Positions 33,670-44,906 of a DNA stretch of 64,000 nt are shown piece after piece. The translations under genes were made by a program, and so were the position numbers. The notes beneath the pieces were generated by a model. That model searched no databases, had not been told where the DNA came from, and was given only the letters and a program-made list of their open reading frames with translations. The DNA comes from Diphasiastrum complanatum (Eukaryota; Streptophyta; Lycopodiopsida; Lycopodiales; Lycopodiaceae): contig CM055107.1 of assembly GCA_029204225.1 (NCBI GenBank), positions 4,039,079-4,103,078 on the forward strand, read 5' to 3'. Numbering within the stretch: the first letter of the stretch is position 1; each line of letters starts with the position of its first letter.

Positions 33670-34104
33670 GTTAGTTTAGCACAATATTTTAACTTATAAT
33701 AACAAATTTTTTATGAACAAGAACACATGCATGTTTATTACTTACCCTGTTGACTTGAGTACTGTCTTCATCGCTGGACTGATCTGAATGTAATTTATCT
33801 CCTTGTGATAAACTGCATATATGCACAAGTACAAAACACAAATAACATAAAATTATTGTATGATTCTAATGTTTTAATTTTTAGATATACCTATTCTTAT
33901 ACATTGTCGCTTACATGATTCTTATGCCAATCTTGGTGCAGGTTCGAGCTCTACACGCATATCTCTCTTCTTTTGTTAACACAGGTATGAAAGTCCCACT
34001 TCAATATGCATTAAAGTTCTGTAATCGATTTTCTTTTCTACTTCATTTCAATATATTAGGATTTATTGTAATGTATTGTATGTTTATGAATGTAGTAATC
34101 GTGT

Positions 34105-35096
34105 CGGGGTCAGGCAGTGGTGAAAGCTCGGGAGACTTTGTAAAAAATTTATATGAATCATTAACTCCCGAGCAAAGAACACAGCTGCAAAATATGCTTA
34201 GCCAAAATGAGGGTGGTCTCTCACAAGAGGCCGTGGCTCCCGTCCCCACTGAAGAGTCATCCACAAATCCTTATTGTGATGTGGATCCTCAAGGCAATAT
34301 AATTGCCAATAGAAAAGGAAGGGTGGTTTTGGACCGACTCTATTCTTTATGCCAACGTCATTTTGGTGACATATTATTTAGTAAATGGTCCGAACAACCT
34401 ACCGCCGATAAACGACAGGTTATTGGTATCCTTCGTGACGAATTCCAACAAGAAGAAAAATTTGACGAGAAGGAAATTCATAAGCATATGAGCTTATGGA
34501 TTAGGCATCGTCGTGATATGGCACGACGAGCTTATAGGGACGGGCAATCCAAGCCTTCTTGGTGTTCAAGAAATGATTAGAACCGTGTAAAAGCGGATGA
34601 ACGAATATAAGATAAATACAAGATTCTAAAAAGATGCTGCGGTCGCTAGGATGCATGGGATAGGCAACCCTAGGTTGGGCTCGAGCGGAAAGACGGGATT
34701 GCAAGCAAGCATGGTAAGTGAACTTACACTACTCTTATAGTTTATCTTTGATTTTATATGCTTTTATTTTTTTATATGCATTATGACTAGCTGCTTCAAC
34801 GTAGCCCTAAATTAATTTCAACTTCAATTGAATGCATGGATAGTTGGCGGACTATGGACGTTTGCCAACTAAGGAGGAGTACAACTTTGCCTTCAGGAAA
34901 TTGTATGACACATTAGTCGACAAACTAAAGAGCGAGGGTCATCCTCCAAATGTAAGTACTAGTTTTTGTATTTATACTAATGTGGTTTGTATTTCGACGT
35001 CAATTTTATTTAATTTAATACAATCAAGCATTAAATATTAATGTAGTTTGTTTGCTTGTGTTCATGCAGACTGGACGTCACGACGACGATGAGTAG
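34105..35096 (+). CDS. Second CACTA gene (TNPA/En-Spm transposase_24-like)
   Basis: The main exon codes SGSGSGESSGDFVKNLYES, a Gln/Glu linker, GRVVLDRLYSLCQRHFGDIL and QVIGILRDEFQQEEKF, then HMSLWIRHRRDMARRAYRDG. This is the Trp/Arg-rich DNA-binding style of plant En/Spm-type second proteins. After a stop at 34580 another frame continues ARMHGIGNPRLGSSGKTGLQ to a donor at 34714. Exon 34844-34951 (LADYGRLPTKEEYNFAFRKL) and a short last exon 35070-35096 (TGRHDDDE, stop) have good GT..AG borders. It is divergent from TNP2, with ~250-450 bases between. Its partner sites are probably the palindromes at 35.66-36.1 kb. Confidence 0.65.
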
Positions 35097-35659
35097 ATTA
35101 GGTTTATAAGTTTTAGTCGATGTTAGATCTAGAAAGACTCATGCGACATTAAAGCACCAATTTTGTAATACATTAATTTATATTATGAAAAATATTATTA
35201 TTGCAAATGATCGTGCTATATTGCCATTACTTTTATATGTGCAATGTTTTGTTTTTTCAAAAATTGCAATGTCAAATTTAGGGATGCGGATTGACGTAAT
35301 AATCAACTAAGAAATCTCGGATTTCAAAACAACAATCAATAGTATATCTAAAAATCTAAATGAAATTTATGATGTGCACAAAGCATATTAAACATGAAGT
35401 AATGCAATAAAATATTGCCATGAAGTAATGCATGAAGTATTGTCATTCATAATGAACATGAAGCAATGCAATAGATATAAAATGAAAAGTAGTTTAAGAA
35501 TGAAAAGTACCTCATGCTTCGTTTGTTGTTTGATCTAGATGTTGAATGCAACTCAAAAATATTGTTTTAAAAACAATTCAAGAACATCGCTTCTCCAAGA
35601 ACAGCCCGAGAAAAATGCGTGCGCTGTGTTTTACGCATTTTTTATTTTTTTTACCTAAT
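35097..35659. other. 3' untranslated and spacer of the CACTA right arm
   Basis: AT-rich, no frame. An ATGAAGTAATGCA word repeats around 35395-35470. Confidence 0.5.
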
Positions 35660-36108
35660 TTGGGACGTCGGAATCCGACGTCCTAACGCGTCGGATAGAC
35701 GTCGGACACACGTCGGATATATTTTTTGATCATTCTGTTAATAGACGTTGGAATCCGACAACTTTATGGGACGTCGGATTCCGACGTCCAAGGATACGTC
35801 GGATGGGTGTCGGACATCCGTTGATGAAATTTTGGGATCATTCTGTGTTTACATACGTCGAAATCCGACTAAATTTTAGCACGTCGCAATCCGACAGCCA
35901 CGTCAAACAGTTTGCAACGTCTTTGGACGTCGCAATCCGACATCCACGTAGGACGTCGCATTCCGACGTCCACGTCAGACGTCGCAATGCGACGTCCATG
36001 TCAGCACCTGTGGCCGTCACCGAAATTTGGTTCTGTGGTGTCCGACACATCGTGCCTGTCAAACTGTGACGTATTTTAAAATTGTCGGATTCCGACGACC
36101 TTATAGTG
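35660..36108. mobile_element. CACTA right end: subterminal palindromes and terminal inverted repeat
   Basis: About eleven variants of GACGTCGGATTCCGACGTC occur, for example near 35667, 35747, 35770, 35857, 35882, 35928, 35952, 35978 and 36083. Most are near-perfect palindromes. The last one runs into CTTATAGTG at 36100-36108, so the end reads CACTATAAGGTCGTCGGA on the minus strand, the CACTA hallmark. Such subterminal repeats are the known binding sites of the small CACTA protein. The next bases ATG could be the 3-bp target duplication. The left end was not found. Confidence 0.85.
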
Positions 36109-36634
36109 ATGTGTTTTTTTGATGTCCACGATGAATTAAAAAAAATTAAACCCACGATTCACGTCGCAAAACATGTTGCAAATCACGACGGGTTTTGTTG
36201 TGTTTGCTGACATGCCAAATGGATTTAAAATGCCAAATTTAGGTCGGCTATAGGTCCAGATCTTGAAAATTTGTATTTATGACAGTACTTGGGCGAAGGA
36301 TGATCTTGGACGAAGAATGAACGAAGGCCAGACTTGAAAAACGTTTGTAGAATAGGTTCAGAGCTTCAGAAACCTTCGCTAAGATTTTTATTACTGATTT
36401 TTATAGTACTGAACAAGCTTGCAAATTCTGGTTCCGAATTGAACAACCAAACTAGTACATTGTCTATTGGACCCTCCAAATCAGCTTATGAAAGGGCAAA
36501 ATTTGATTTCATTTCTCACTTGTGCTAGCAAAGCTCTTACCAATTTTTCAAGCAACAAAGCCTTCAAAACTTTCCATATTGCTTTCTGATATACCCTCAC
36601 ACTCCTTACTCATAGTTTCTGATCTTTTTCCATC
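36109..36634. other. Spacer before pol-less element copy X1
   Basis: No frame or element end is clear. It may contain the 5' untranslated region of the following ORF. Confidence 0.35.
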
Positions 36635-37496
36635 ATGTCTTCCACAGACACTTCTCAGTCGCCTCGTTATACTATCCATCGTGATGTCCCATCTACAACG
36701 GACATCATGATCCTTCCTCGCACAAGCATGCACTCAATGGATGGCCCTTGCGGAGCCTCTGCTCACTACAATGGGTATTCATGAGAGAGCCTTCTCAGGG
36801 AGAATTAACATGGATTTTATTAAATTTGCCTTTAGTACCTGGAAGGAGGAGAAATCCAAATTTTACATTGTTTTCTAGGGAGCCACATACAAGGTGCGTG
36901 TGACCGAAGCCGCTTTTGCTACCATAGGGATAGCGTCTGGTACCCAAGTCTCATCGAACCATAAGCAAGCTAAATAGGCTATTAAGCCTTATATTGACAC
37001 TATCAATGATCTGTATTGGACTATTGACGGCTATCTTTTAGATGCCATTACTGATCCTGCCATCCATGCTTCTGCTCAGCTCCTCAACAATTTCCTAATG
37101 GTTGGCAACCTTAGAAAAGACCGTATCTCTTGCCAAATTTTGCATAGGATAATTGAGTCCCAGACCAAAATAACCAAGGCCCCTTTGGAACCATATAACT
37201 GGTTCAAGATAGTGCTTGGAGAGCTCAAACGAGCTATCAAAAGTAATACCAAGTAGTAGTTTGTTGCTGGCTAGCTCTTGTCCCTCCTTGAAGCCTCCTA
37301 TCTTGATAACAAAATCCATGGTTTTAGTATGGATTATATGCTCTCTATTTACAAAGAGGCACTAGCCAAATCTTCCCAACAGGCATCAAGTTCACATAGT
37401 CGTCGTCGTCCATGCAGCGAAATCGTTGTTCCTGACTCGTCTCTCGTGACACGCCTATGTACTAGGCAACCAACTCCAGCTACGCTTCCACCCTAA
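36635..37496 (+). pseudogene. Pol-less element ORF, copy X1, N-terminal half
   Basis: Start MSSTDTSQSPRYTIHRD at 36635. With several stops the frame continues: FAFSTWKEEKSKFYIVF, YKVRVTEAAFATIGIASG, AQLLNNFLMVGNLRKDRISC, PLEPYNWFKIVLGELKRAI and SYLDNKIHGFSMDYMLSIY. The part from ~37080 aligns with 47620-48000 (PYDWYKTVSTELKRAI, YLENKVFGFRVESMLVVY). The 'VRVTEAAFATIGI' word resembles 'VRGQFFTITEDLFYTALGL' at 42.6 kb, a pattern I associate with plant transposon-encoded proteins of unknown role (Transposase_32-like). Function unknown. Confidence 0.5.
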
Positions 37497-38583
37497 ATTT
37501 GATCTACCCTAACCCTAAAGATGCATCCACACAGTATTTAAGACATGGCCGTTGGCAATTCTAGTGAAACGTTTACTTTCTAGTCTTGTTGTTTTTCTGC
37601 ATTTAGCTATTTTCTTTGTTCAGGTCTATTGAGATTCGCATAGTTTTTTATTTGATCTATGACAAGCATAGGATAATATTAAGTTTGTGAAGCACATTCA
37701 GTTGTATGTGCCAACTATTTTTTTGGAGCATAAGTCTATAGTTGAAATTTTTTTAAGGTTACGTTGTCAACTAGTTCTACCTCCTGTTGGATTTCAATGC
37801 TCAGGCTCAAATTAATTGGTAATGAGCATCCTGAAAACTTGTATATACTTATCCTTGAAAACACAAAAAGAAGACTCGAAATTTTGAGCAGAAGATTGAA
37901 AAAATTCAGGATAGATTTTTGACCCCAGCTTTTTTCGACCCAACGTTAAGCTTGGCAAAGGACGATTTTTTGACCCTGGATCGGGTCTAACTTTTCCGAC
38001 CCTGGATCGGGTCAAATCAGGTCTAAATTTTTCGACCCTAGTTTACTGAATGTTTTCAACCTAGTGTATATTTTTGACCCTTTGTAAAATCTGATATTGT
38101 CAACTCAGAAATCTGACCCACGTCACGACGTTGACAATCCGCCTACCTCTGTACATACATTTACTGGTAAAATGACGACTACCTACTAAAGGACGAATGT
38201 AGTTAATTAGGTAGATTGATGTCAACTTTCAATATACTGATCATCTGACATCCAACATCAATGAAGACCTATAATGGATTCAACCTTAATCATGTTATCA
38301 TCTTGTAGGCATTAGTTTGTAAGTTTTTTTTTAATCCATTAGTGGTTATCAACAAACTCTACCGAAGCTTTTGCACTCTACTATTTTGTGGCCAACTTCA
38401 CAGTTTTGTACTCATTTTTGATATCTAATCAGAGTGCAATTTTTGCCCACACTGTTGTTGTTCTATTGTGCATGACGCAATTGTAGAGATTTTGACTCAT
38501 CAAGACGCTGTGTGGTAGCAACTCTCAATGATGGCACCAAAAACTCCACTAGCATTACGACATCTTGACTTGAAATGGCGTTT
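37497..38583. other. Non-coding insert in X1 with GACCC/GGGTC words
   Basis: GACCCTGGATCGGGTC occurs at 37972 and 37998 (26-bp period), and TTTTTGACCC-like words recur from 37915 to 38090. No protein is recognised. Confidence 0.45.
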
Positions 38584-38890
38584 AATCAGTGCTTTTCTCA
38601 TATGCTATCCTGAATGCCCATAGAACAACATGTAGTTTGTGTTCCCAATCGGATCTGCTAGCTTCAACTATTTTTGTGATAACGCTAAACAAGATCTTGT
38701 TGGATGATTCTGCCTGCCCATTACCACAGGTAATATGGCGTGCTGAATCGATGGATCACGAAGAATTCCTCCAATAGGACCTTAATGGTCTCGTTGATGA
38801 AATGGCTTCCGCGATTACTGACTATCTCCACCGGGCATCCGAAATGCACAATGATATTTTCATATAAGAATTTAGCAACTTCAATCCCCC
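38584..38890 (-). pseudogene. Gypsy integrase fragment
   Basis: The minus strand reads EVAKFLYENIIVHFGCPVEI, then VSNRGSHFINE, matching the integrase of element C (AKFLYEHIIVRFGFPLEI, SDRGTHF). The second catalytic Asp has become Asn. It continues in broken frames to about 38584 and is isolated from the rest of a pol gene, inside copy X1. Confidence 0.75.
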
Positions 38891-39079
38891 GGAAGAGGAT
38901 TCAATTATTTCCATGACACAATTAATGATTTTGATCCATCTTTTCAGGTTGATTACCAAGATCAAGCAGATCAGGCACCAAACACCATTCAGATCATCCA
39001 TGTAGTAAAATCACTAAAGTAGTTCAATGCCACGGTGGATATGAAGACCTCTTCGAGGAAGAAGAGCCATTGGCATGAC

Positions 39080-40660
39080 CTCAATGCCAAACGAGCACAA
39101 TACCTATAGTTCTTGTTCCTATTGCTACTACCACCGCAACACGAGTGGATTTTGGTGACACACTAGGTTTAGCCAATAACCTTGCGCACGTGATCCAGTT
39201 GGATGAAAAGAAGGATATGGACAAGAGAATCTCCGAGCTGGGATCCGAGAATACCTTGATCAGTTAGAAGGTGATCCAGCTGAATCAAGAGTTGAGGATA
39301 GCCAAGCAATATGAAGCAAAATCTGAAGTAGAAATGAAGAAAGCCCAATAGTCAGCTAAGGCATTGGAAGGCTATGTGGCAATGCTTCAAAATACCCTCA
39401 CTACTGCACAAGATCAAGTGGACAAAGCCATCCAAGATGCCAAGCAACAGGTGTTGATGCTTCAAGGGCAATTGGATATGGTTGCACTTGATCGAGAGCG
39501 CCTTCAAAGTGAATTGGATGTGACCACCCTTGAAAGAGACACTTCAGACACAAGTACCTAATCGTCCTGTCTCACCGGATGAGATCCGCTACCTGTTCAA
39601 ACAGACTGAAATCTACCGAACCTCATTGGCAGAGTTTCAAGTCAGATTTGATAAGTTCAAACGTACAACAACTGGCCAAGGCAAAGACAATTATCAAAGA
39701 TTATGAAAAGAGCCACTCAAGCCTTGGAGTCAAATCCTCGGATTCTAGTCCCTCTTATGTCTCAGTACTTGCCTCAGCCACAAGATCAGGGAGGATTGAA
39801 TATGGGTATGGATCAAGGGGGCGATGCTAGTATGGAAGATGTAGCACCAGACGCACAGGCCATGGAAGAAGGTCCATCTACTTCTAGGGCCAGGTCGTTA
39901 TTTCAAAAGCCGATCACTATCAAGAACTAGATCCAAGCTTTTTTGCAGCAACATCTGCACGAGTCTTCGAGGGGTGGATGGGTGATAAAGTTTACAGGGC
40001 CGACAAAGAAATTGACAAACTAGCAGCATTGGGAGAGCAACCAGCATGGCGGAAGATAGTTTTGAAAAAGCTCCAGATTCCATCGTGAGCTGTATCATCA
40101 GCCCTCGCCAATTGCGGGTAGATCCATATTATGTGCCAATGCCGAGATGCAACAAATGGAAAGATTTGGGAATTCAAGTGGGACAAGTCAGCATCCACAC
40201 CTCAAACTAGCCCATAATCTACTAGAAATACAATTCGAAGATCTCAGTTGACTTCCACCGGTCCCTACAGTTTTATGTTGTAGAGTATAGAAATTCGTCA
40301 GATTCAACTATTAGACAATCTACACTTTTTGCAAGTGATTTGATAATGGTGGCGTTAGTATCCACATGATGGTGGGATGATTGCCTTTCAGCTTTGGCTT
40401 TTGATCCAGATATTCTCTTGGCATTTGACAAAGTACAAGATCAGTTGTCATTGGCCAAGTTATACTATTGAGTTACGATGTTGCACAGAGCATGGGAGTC
40501 CATATTTACAACTTGGACAACCTCCAATTGGATTGCAGGGAAAAATAAGTGCTTTCTACCGAACAAAAAGGATTTCAATACCAAGCACCTGGAATTCATG
40601 GAGAAGGTGCAGTACCACCTGATAAAGGTGTGAAGAGAGGCCAACCAGAGCCCAAAATAA
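39080..40660 (+). pseudogene. Pol-less element ORF, copy X1, coiled coil and C-terminus
   Basis: With interruptions: TRVDFGDTLGLANNLAHVIQ, a long coiled coil at 39190-39560 (KRISELGSENTLIS, GYVAMLQNTLTTAQDQVD, QLDMVALDRERLQSELDV), a linker, SALAFDPDILLAFDKVQDQ, SLAKLYY, WTTSNWIAGKNKCFLPNKKD and VQYHLIKV..REANQSPK before the stop. The last 100 residues match copy X2 at 48.7-48.98 kb. The coiled coil suggests a self-assembling or gag-like protein, but there is no zinc knuckle or enzyme motif. Confidence 0.5.
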
Positions 40661-40694
40661 ATAATCTCATGAGGTGTCATAGGACCGCCACCAA

Positions 40695-40950
40695 TTTTGG
40701 TGGGAGATACTGTTGGGGGGTTTGTGGATCCCAAGGCAACTCTAACCCTAGCTAATAAGTGAGAGGGATTTGGCACCCTTCGTGTGTAAGTCCAACCCGA
40801 TGATCACATAGAGATTTGATTAATTAGAAAGCCAATAAAAGGACTTTAGGCCAATTATGCAGGACTTTTAATGTCGTAGGGCCTAAAAGTGATCAACACG
40901 GTGGCAGTGACGAGGTATTGAACCCCACAGACATGCTCATGTTGTTAGTT
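40695..40950 (+). mobile_element. Putative PPT and 3' LTR start of X1
   Basis: TTTTGGTGGGAGATAC at 40695-40710 is followed by TGTTGGGGGGTTTG. The same arrangement (TTTTGGTGGGGGATAC then TATTGGAGGG) follows the stop of copy X2 at 49015-49031, and the next ~120 bases match (GGATTTGGCACCCT-like word, CCGATGATCACAT). The end is unclear because gypsy integrase sequence starts near 40955. Confidence 0.55.
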
Positions 40951-40954
40951 TTTC

Positions 40955-41628
40955 CCATTATTGCTTGTAGCAAAAGTAAGTGACCGAGGAACACATTTTC
41001 TAAATGATACGATACGGTTGCTGACAACCTATTTCCTGATCAAACACAGAAAAACTACACCGTATAATCCAAAAGCAAATGGGTTGATAGAAAGAGCTAA
41101 TGATGTAAGATCATGACTAAAATTACTATTGCACATGCAACGGATTGGGATCAGAAACTACCATCAGTTCTCTGGACTTATCGCAACACAGAGAAAATCA
41201 CGACGAAACAGACACCATATTTCCTTACATATGGTATGCATCCTATCTTGCCAATTGAATTTGAGGTGAAAACCTTTCGTATTCAAGCTCAACAAACAAA
41301 TGCAGAATTAATAAATGAAAGGTTGACTAATATTGAAGAACTAGCTGAAGCTCGAGAGACTTCACAAAAACTAACGGAGAAAATCCAGAAACAAAGAAAG
41401 AAGAAATATGATAGTCATATAAAAAAATGTGATCTTAAAGCTGATGACTATGCGCTGATATATGACAGTCGCCATCAAAAGTTCTCTGGAAAACTCCATA
41501 TGCGATGGCTTGGACCGTATAAAGTCATAGAGGTGTTTGACAATGGTTTTGTGCAACTTCAATCACTTGAAGGTGAACTATTACCGACACGTATTAACGG
41601 GTCCAAACTGAAGAAATACTACCTTTGA
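40955..41628 (+). pseudogene. Ty3/gypsy integrase C-terminal half
   Basis: Frame words: TPYNPKANGLIERANDV with the third catalytic acid (Glu), then from 41113 WDQKLPSVLWTYRNTEKIT, KQTPYFLTYGMHPILPIEF, a helical linker, DYALIYDSRHQKFSGKLHM, RWLGPYKVIEV and LPTRINGSKLKKYYL with a stop at 41628. The RWLGPY word is the GPY/F module that ends many gypsy integrases. The first half of integrase is missing. A frame break lies near 41110. No chromodomain follows. Confidence 0.85.
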
Positions 41629-41689
41629 CCAAAAAAAAAATTATTCTTATTATTTTCTAGTATTTTTCTGAAAATAATCGCGAATTTTC

Positions 41690-42010
41690 TTTTATCTTGT
41701 CTAAATTTTTTCGCGACATTTCTTTTATTTTTTGTCTTTCTAAAAATTTTCTAGAAATTTTGGAGAATTTTTTTTTTACTTCTCTCAATCTTTCAATATC
41801 ATTTTAAAAGTATTTTCGAGAACTTTTCGAAAAAATTTTTTTGCGACACCAAAATTTTTAATCAAATATTCCTAAATCGTTTTCGAGAATTTTTCAAGAA
41901 TTTTTCTAGCATTATCTCCAGTTTTTTGAGAAATTTTCTAGTATGTTGTTAAAATTTTCGAGAAATTTTCGTGAGTTTCTGTAACTTTTTTTAAGATCCT
42001 TCGCATATTT
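41690..42010. repeat. AT-rich tract rich in TTCGAGAA-type palindromes
   Basis: TTTTCGAGAACTTTTCGAAA near 41814, TTTTCGAGAATTTTTCAAGA near 41880 and TTTTCGAGAAATTTTCGTGA near 41956, plus TTTCTAGAAATTTTGGAGAA near 41745. Alternating TTC and GAA blocks two bases apart resemble heat-shock elements, though composition alone could create them. Confidence 0.5.
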
Positions 42011-42410
42011 TCAAGAATCTCTCAACCTACTTTTTGTGTCCCTCCATTAAAGATGATGGCCACGTGATCATCATTATTCACACGTGTGTACGCTCACAGA
42101 TATTGTTTCTCCTTAATTTATTTTTTTCTTTTCACAAACGGTCTTCCTTCATTAAAGATCGATCTGACAAATTATAGTTTCAAACACTGAGCCATGCACG
42201 TCCTCCATAAATGGAAGTGACAGATGTCAAGTCACCATGCCACGTTATCATCCCTTCCACACCGCTATTACTTATCAGAGTTATTTTTCATTTTTCTGTT
42301 TTACACTTTCTACCTGCGAAGTTTATGCTTTCCTGCGCTCACTCTTTGCGATCAAAGCACTCTTTTGCGAACTATTGTGATCTACGAAGCTATCGTTAAA
42401 CATTCGAACA
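42011..42410 (+). promoter_or_regulatory. Promoter-like region with G-boxes before X4
   Basis: CACGTG cores at 42061 and 42081, and CCACGTTATC near 42240, lie within 400 bases of the ORF start at 42411. No clear TATA word was found. The layout resembles the promoter at 45.98-46.2 kb. Confidence 0.4.
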
Positions 42411-44006
42411 ATGGCTTTCGGATCAAGTTCGAGCTCTAATATCATTTGGAAAGCACGTGTAGAAATCTGCTTGACATCCATCCACTCCTTTTTGGATCGA
42501 TGCAGGTTGGGTGATTTGAAAGTGGACCCCTCCATCATCCTCCCTGAATGAATTCGTGAACTCCATCAATTCAATTTCGGAGGTGGACTTCAAAGTTCAC
42601 GTACGAGGCCAATTCTTCACTATCACTGAAGACCTGTTCTACACAGCTCTCGGATTACCTCTGGATGGGAAGCTACTTTCAACTAACAAAGATTCGGTGG
42701 ATGAAGTTGCCCACTTCTTAAGCAACTGTTTCGTACGCACAAAGGGGTACAAAATCTCTATGATCTGAAATACAACATTCAAGTTGTTTTGTAAATATGC
42801 AAACCAAGCAATCTTTTTGACGGATGCGGATGCCACCATTTCAGTTCAAAATTTTGGATCTATATTAGATGCTCTTGCGGGTAATCCAGTGTGCTTCGAC
42901 GTTATCACATACAAAGCCTTTTTGCGCTGGATTAAGCACCAAAAGTTGTCTGAAGTTGGAGCCCATGTATCTCGACTCTGCGCTCATTTTGACATATTGA
43001 ACAATCAAGAGAAAACCATGCTGACAGGAAGATTGTTGGTTCCCAAGCCAATAGATCTTTCCAGCAACCTTTCTGTACCTATTCCGGTTCCAGTTGATGT
43101 TGCACCAACAGTCGAAGTAGCAGCCACCACTGCTATGGAGAGTGAAGTTGTTGCAATGGAAACTGATGGAGCTGCTGCTGCTGTGGATTCTTCAAAGCCA
43201 ACATCTGCTTCCACATCTCAGAAGCAGCCGAGCGCATCCACCTCTGAGGATGATGCAACCCAGTTCGATACATCAGACAAGGGACACATAGCTGCTGAAG
43301 GCGACACTAGGGCACCTGTGACAGATGACGAAGAACCAGACAACCAGCCCCAGTGGTTTCGATCCATGACAAAGAAAGCCAAGAACCTTGTGGCTGAAGT
43401 ATATGAGTTCGACAAGTACCACCGTCAACTCACAATGCAGCTTATCACCTCAGAGAGAAAATCACTCGACTCTCTGAAGGAGTCCTTCGAGAAGATCGAT
43501 TCGTTCGAATCAGACAACACGAAGCTGATCGAACAACATCGTTCTCTCAAAACACAGCTTTAGACTTTAATAAAGGAAGTTGATTATTTGAAGCAAACCA
43601 ATAAGGCGATTCAGGCCAAGTCTGACAATTTTCAAACTCAAAACAATTCTTTGAAGCAGCAACTTTTGGCTGCAAATCAACATAATGTCGCGCTCCAGAA
43701 ATATCTACAAGAGGAACGAATGGCAAGATTAAAGACAGAAGCTGCTTTGTCCCTGAGCACCAGTCGAAGGTATGTGCTGACAGATTTCGTGCATTTGTTG
43801 ATCGCTTCTGGAAATGGTGTCCACATGCTTTTAATATTGAGTTGCAATGGCGCGTGGATTACGTGATGCTACTAGGCACGGTAGGCATCGCCTTTGACGA
43901 CTGGAAGCGACCGTGGGAGAAGGACAACTTTCTCTGGTTATGGGCCCAGCTCACTATTGAGCAGAAAGGATGTGTCTGTTGGGGCATAATCCAGGGTAAA
44001 TTCTAG
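42411..44006 (+). pseudogene. Coiled-coil ORF related to transposon-encoded proteins (X4)
   Basis: Reading from ATG 42411 with frame breaks: SSNIIWKARVEICLTSIHSF, LDRCRLGDLKVDPSIILPE, VHVRGQFFTITEDLFYTALG, VAHFLSNCFVRTKGYKI, FGSILDALAGNPVCF, FLRWIKHQKLSEVGAHVSRL, a Val/Ala/Ser/Thr-rich acidic linker, then a coiled coil from ~43400 (LITSERKSLDSLKESFEK; NNSLKQQLLAANQHNVAL) and a tail FWKWCPHAFNIELQW and FDDWKRPWEKDNFLW. The order (conserved helical domain, acidic linker, coiled coil) is that of X1. No enzyme motif. It directly precedes a copia fragment. Confidence 0.5.
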
Positions 44007-44119
44007 GTCATACCTTTCGGATCGGCAGAGTTATACATAGGCTCTTCGACTATGTATGCTCTCGAATATATCAGTATCAAAGAACTTCAATTTTTGCGAA
44101 ACGAAGTCTCAAGGCGCGG

Positions 44120-44881
44120 AAGGCCCCGGGACAGGGGCCTTACCCTATATGTTCTTGGAGTAAAACTTTCTAAAGAAGATTGTCCAAGGATTGAGCAGGA
44201 AGAATTTGAAATGAGTAATATACATTTTCAAAATCTGATTGAAGCTCTAATATACATGATTGTATGCACTCGACCAGATTTGGCCTTTCCTATTTATGCT
44301 TTAGCACAATTTTCTAACAATCCAGGAAAGTACCATTGGGAGCTAGCTAAGAGAATCTTACGATATCTCAAGCAGACCATGGATTTTGGCATTGTCTATT
44401 CCAAGCCAGATGAATCCACTCTGAAGGCATACAACGACGCCACTTGGGCAAGCTTGAAGGATGACAACAAATCTGTCACTGGCAGATGTTTCATGATGTG
44501 TGGAGGGCCAGTAAGCTGGATTTGCAAAAAGCAGACTCTTGTCGCACAATCCTCATGTGAAGCAGAATATGTAGCTACTTCAAAGAATGTAAACGAGATC
44601 GTGTGGCTGAGACAACTGTTGAATGAGCTAGGAGAGCAACAAGCAAAATCTACTATCATGTATATGGATAATACTAGTGCAATCTCCATGACTCAAGACC
44701 CTATCTTCCATTCTAGGACAAAGCACATTTTACTCAAATACCATCATATTAGAGACCTTGTGCAGAAATAGGAAATTCAGATTGAGTATGTGAAGACCAC
44801 AAAAATGACAGCAGATGTTCTGACCAAGCCCCTTGCAAAATAACTATTCGAAAAACACAGGAAAAATATGGGAGTCGACTG
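44120..44881 (+). pseudogene. Ty1/copia reverse transcriptase end and RNase H
   Basis: Frame 44052-44771 carries LGVKLSKEDCPRIEQEEFEM, LIEALIYMIVCTRPDLAFPI, KRILRYLKQTMDFGIVY, DATWASLKDDNKSVTGRCF, QSSCEAEYVATSKNVNEIVW, MDNTSAISMTQDP and HSRTKHILLKYHHIRDLV. These are the conserved C-terminal RT and RNase H words of copia pol. A single stop at 44771 interrupts before IQIEYVKTTKMTADVLTKPL, and the protein ends at 44881. The RT catalytic YVDD part is missing upstream. A polypurine tract and LTR follow. Confidence 0.9.
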
Positions 44882-44895
44882 AAGGAATCTTCAGT

Positions 44896-44906
44896 TCAAA
44901 AGGGAG
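44896..44906 (+). promoter_or_regulatory. Copia polypurine tract
   Basis: TCAAAAGGGAG directly precedes the LTR start TGTTGGAAAATGAA at 44907, the usual place and composition. Confidence 0.7.
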
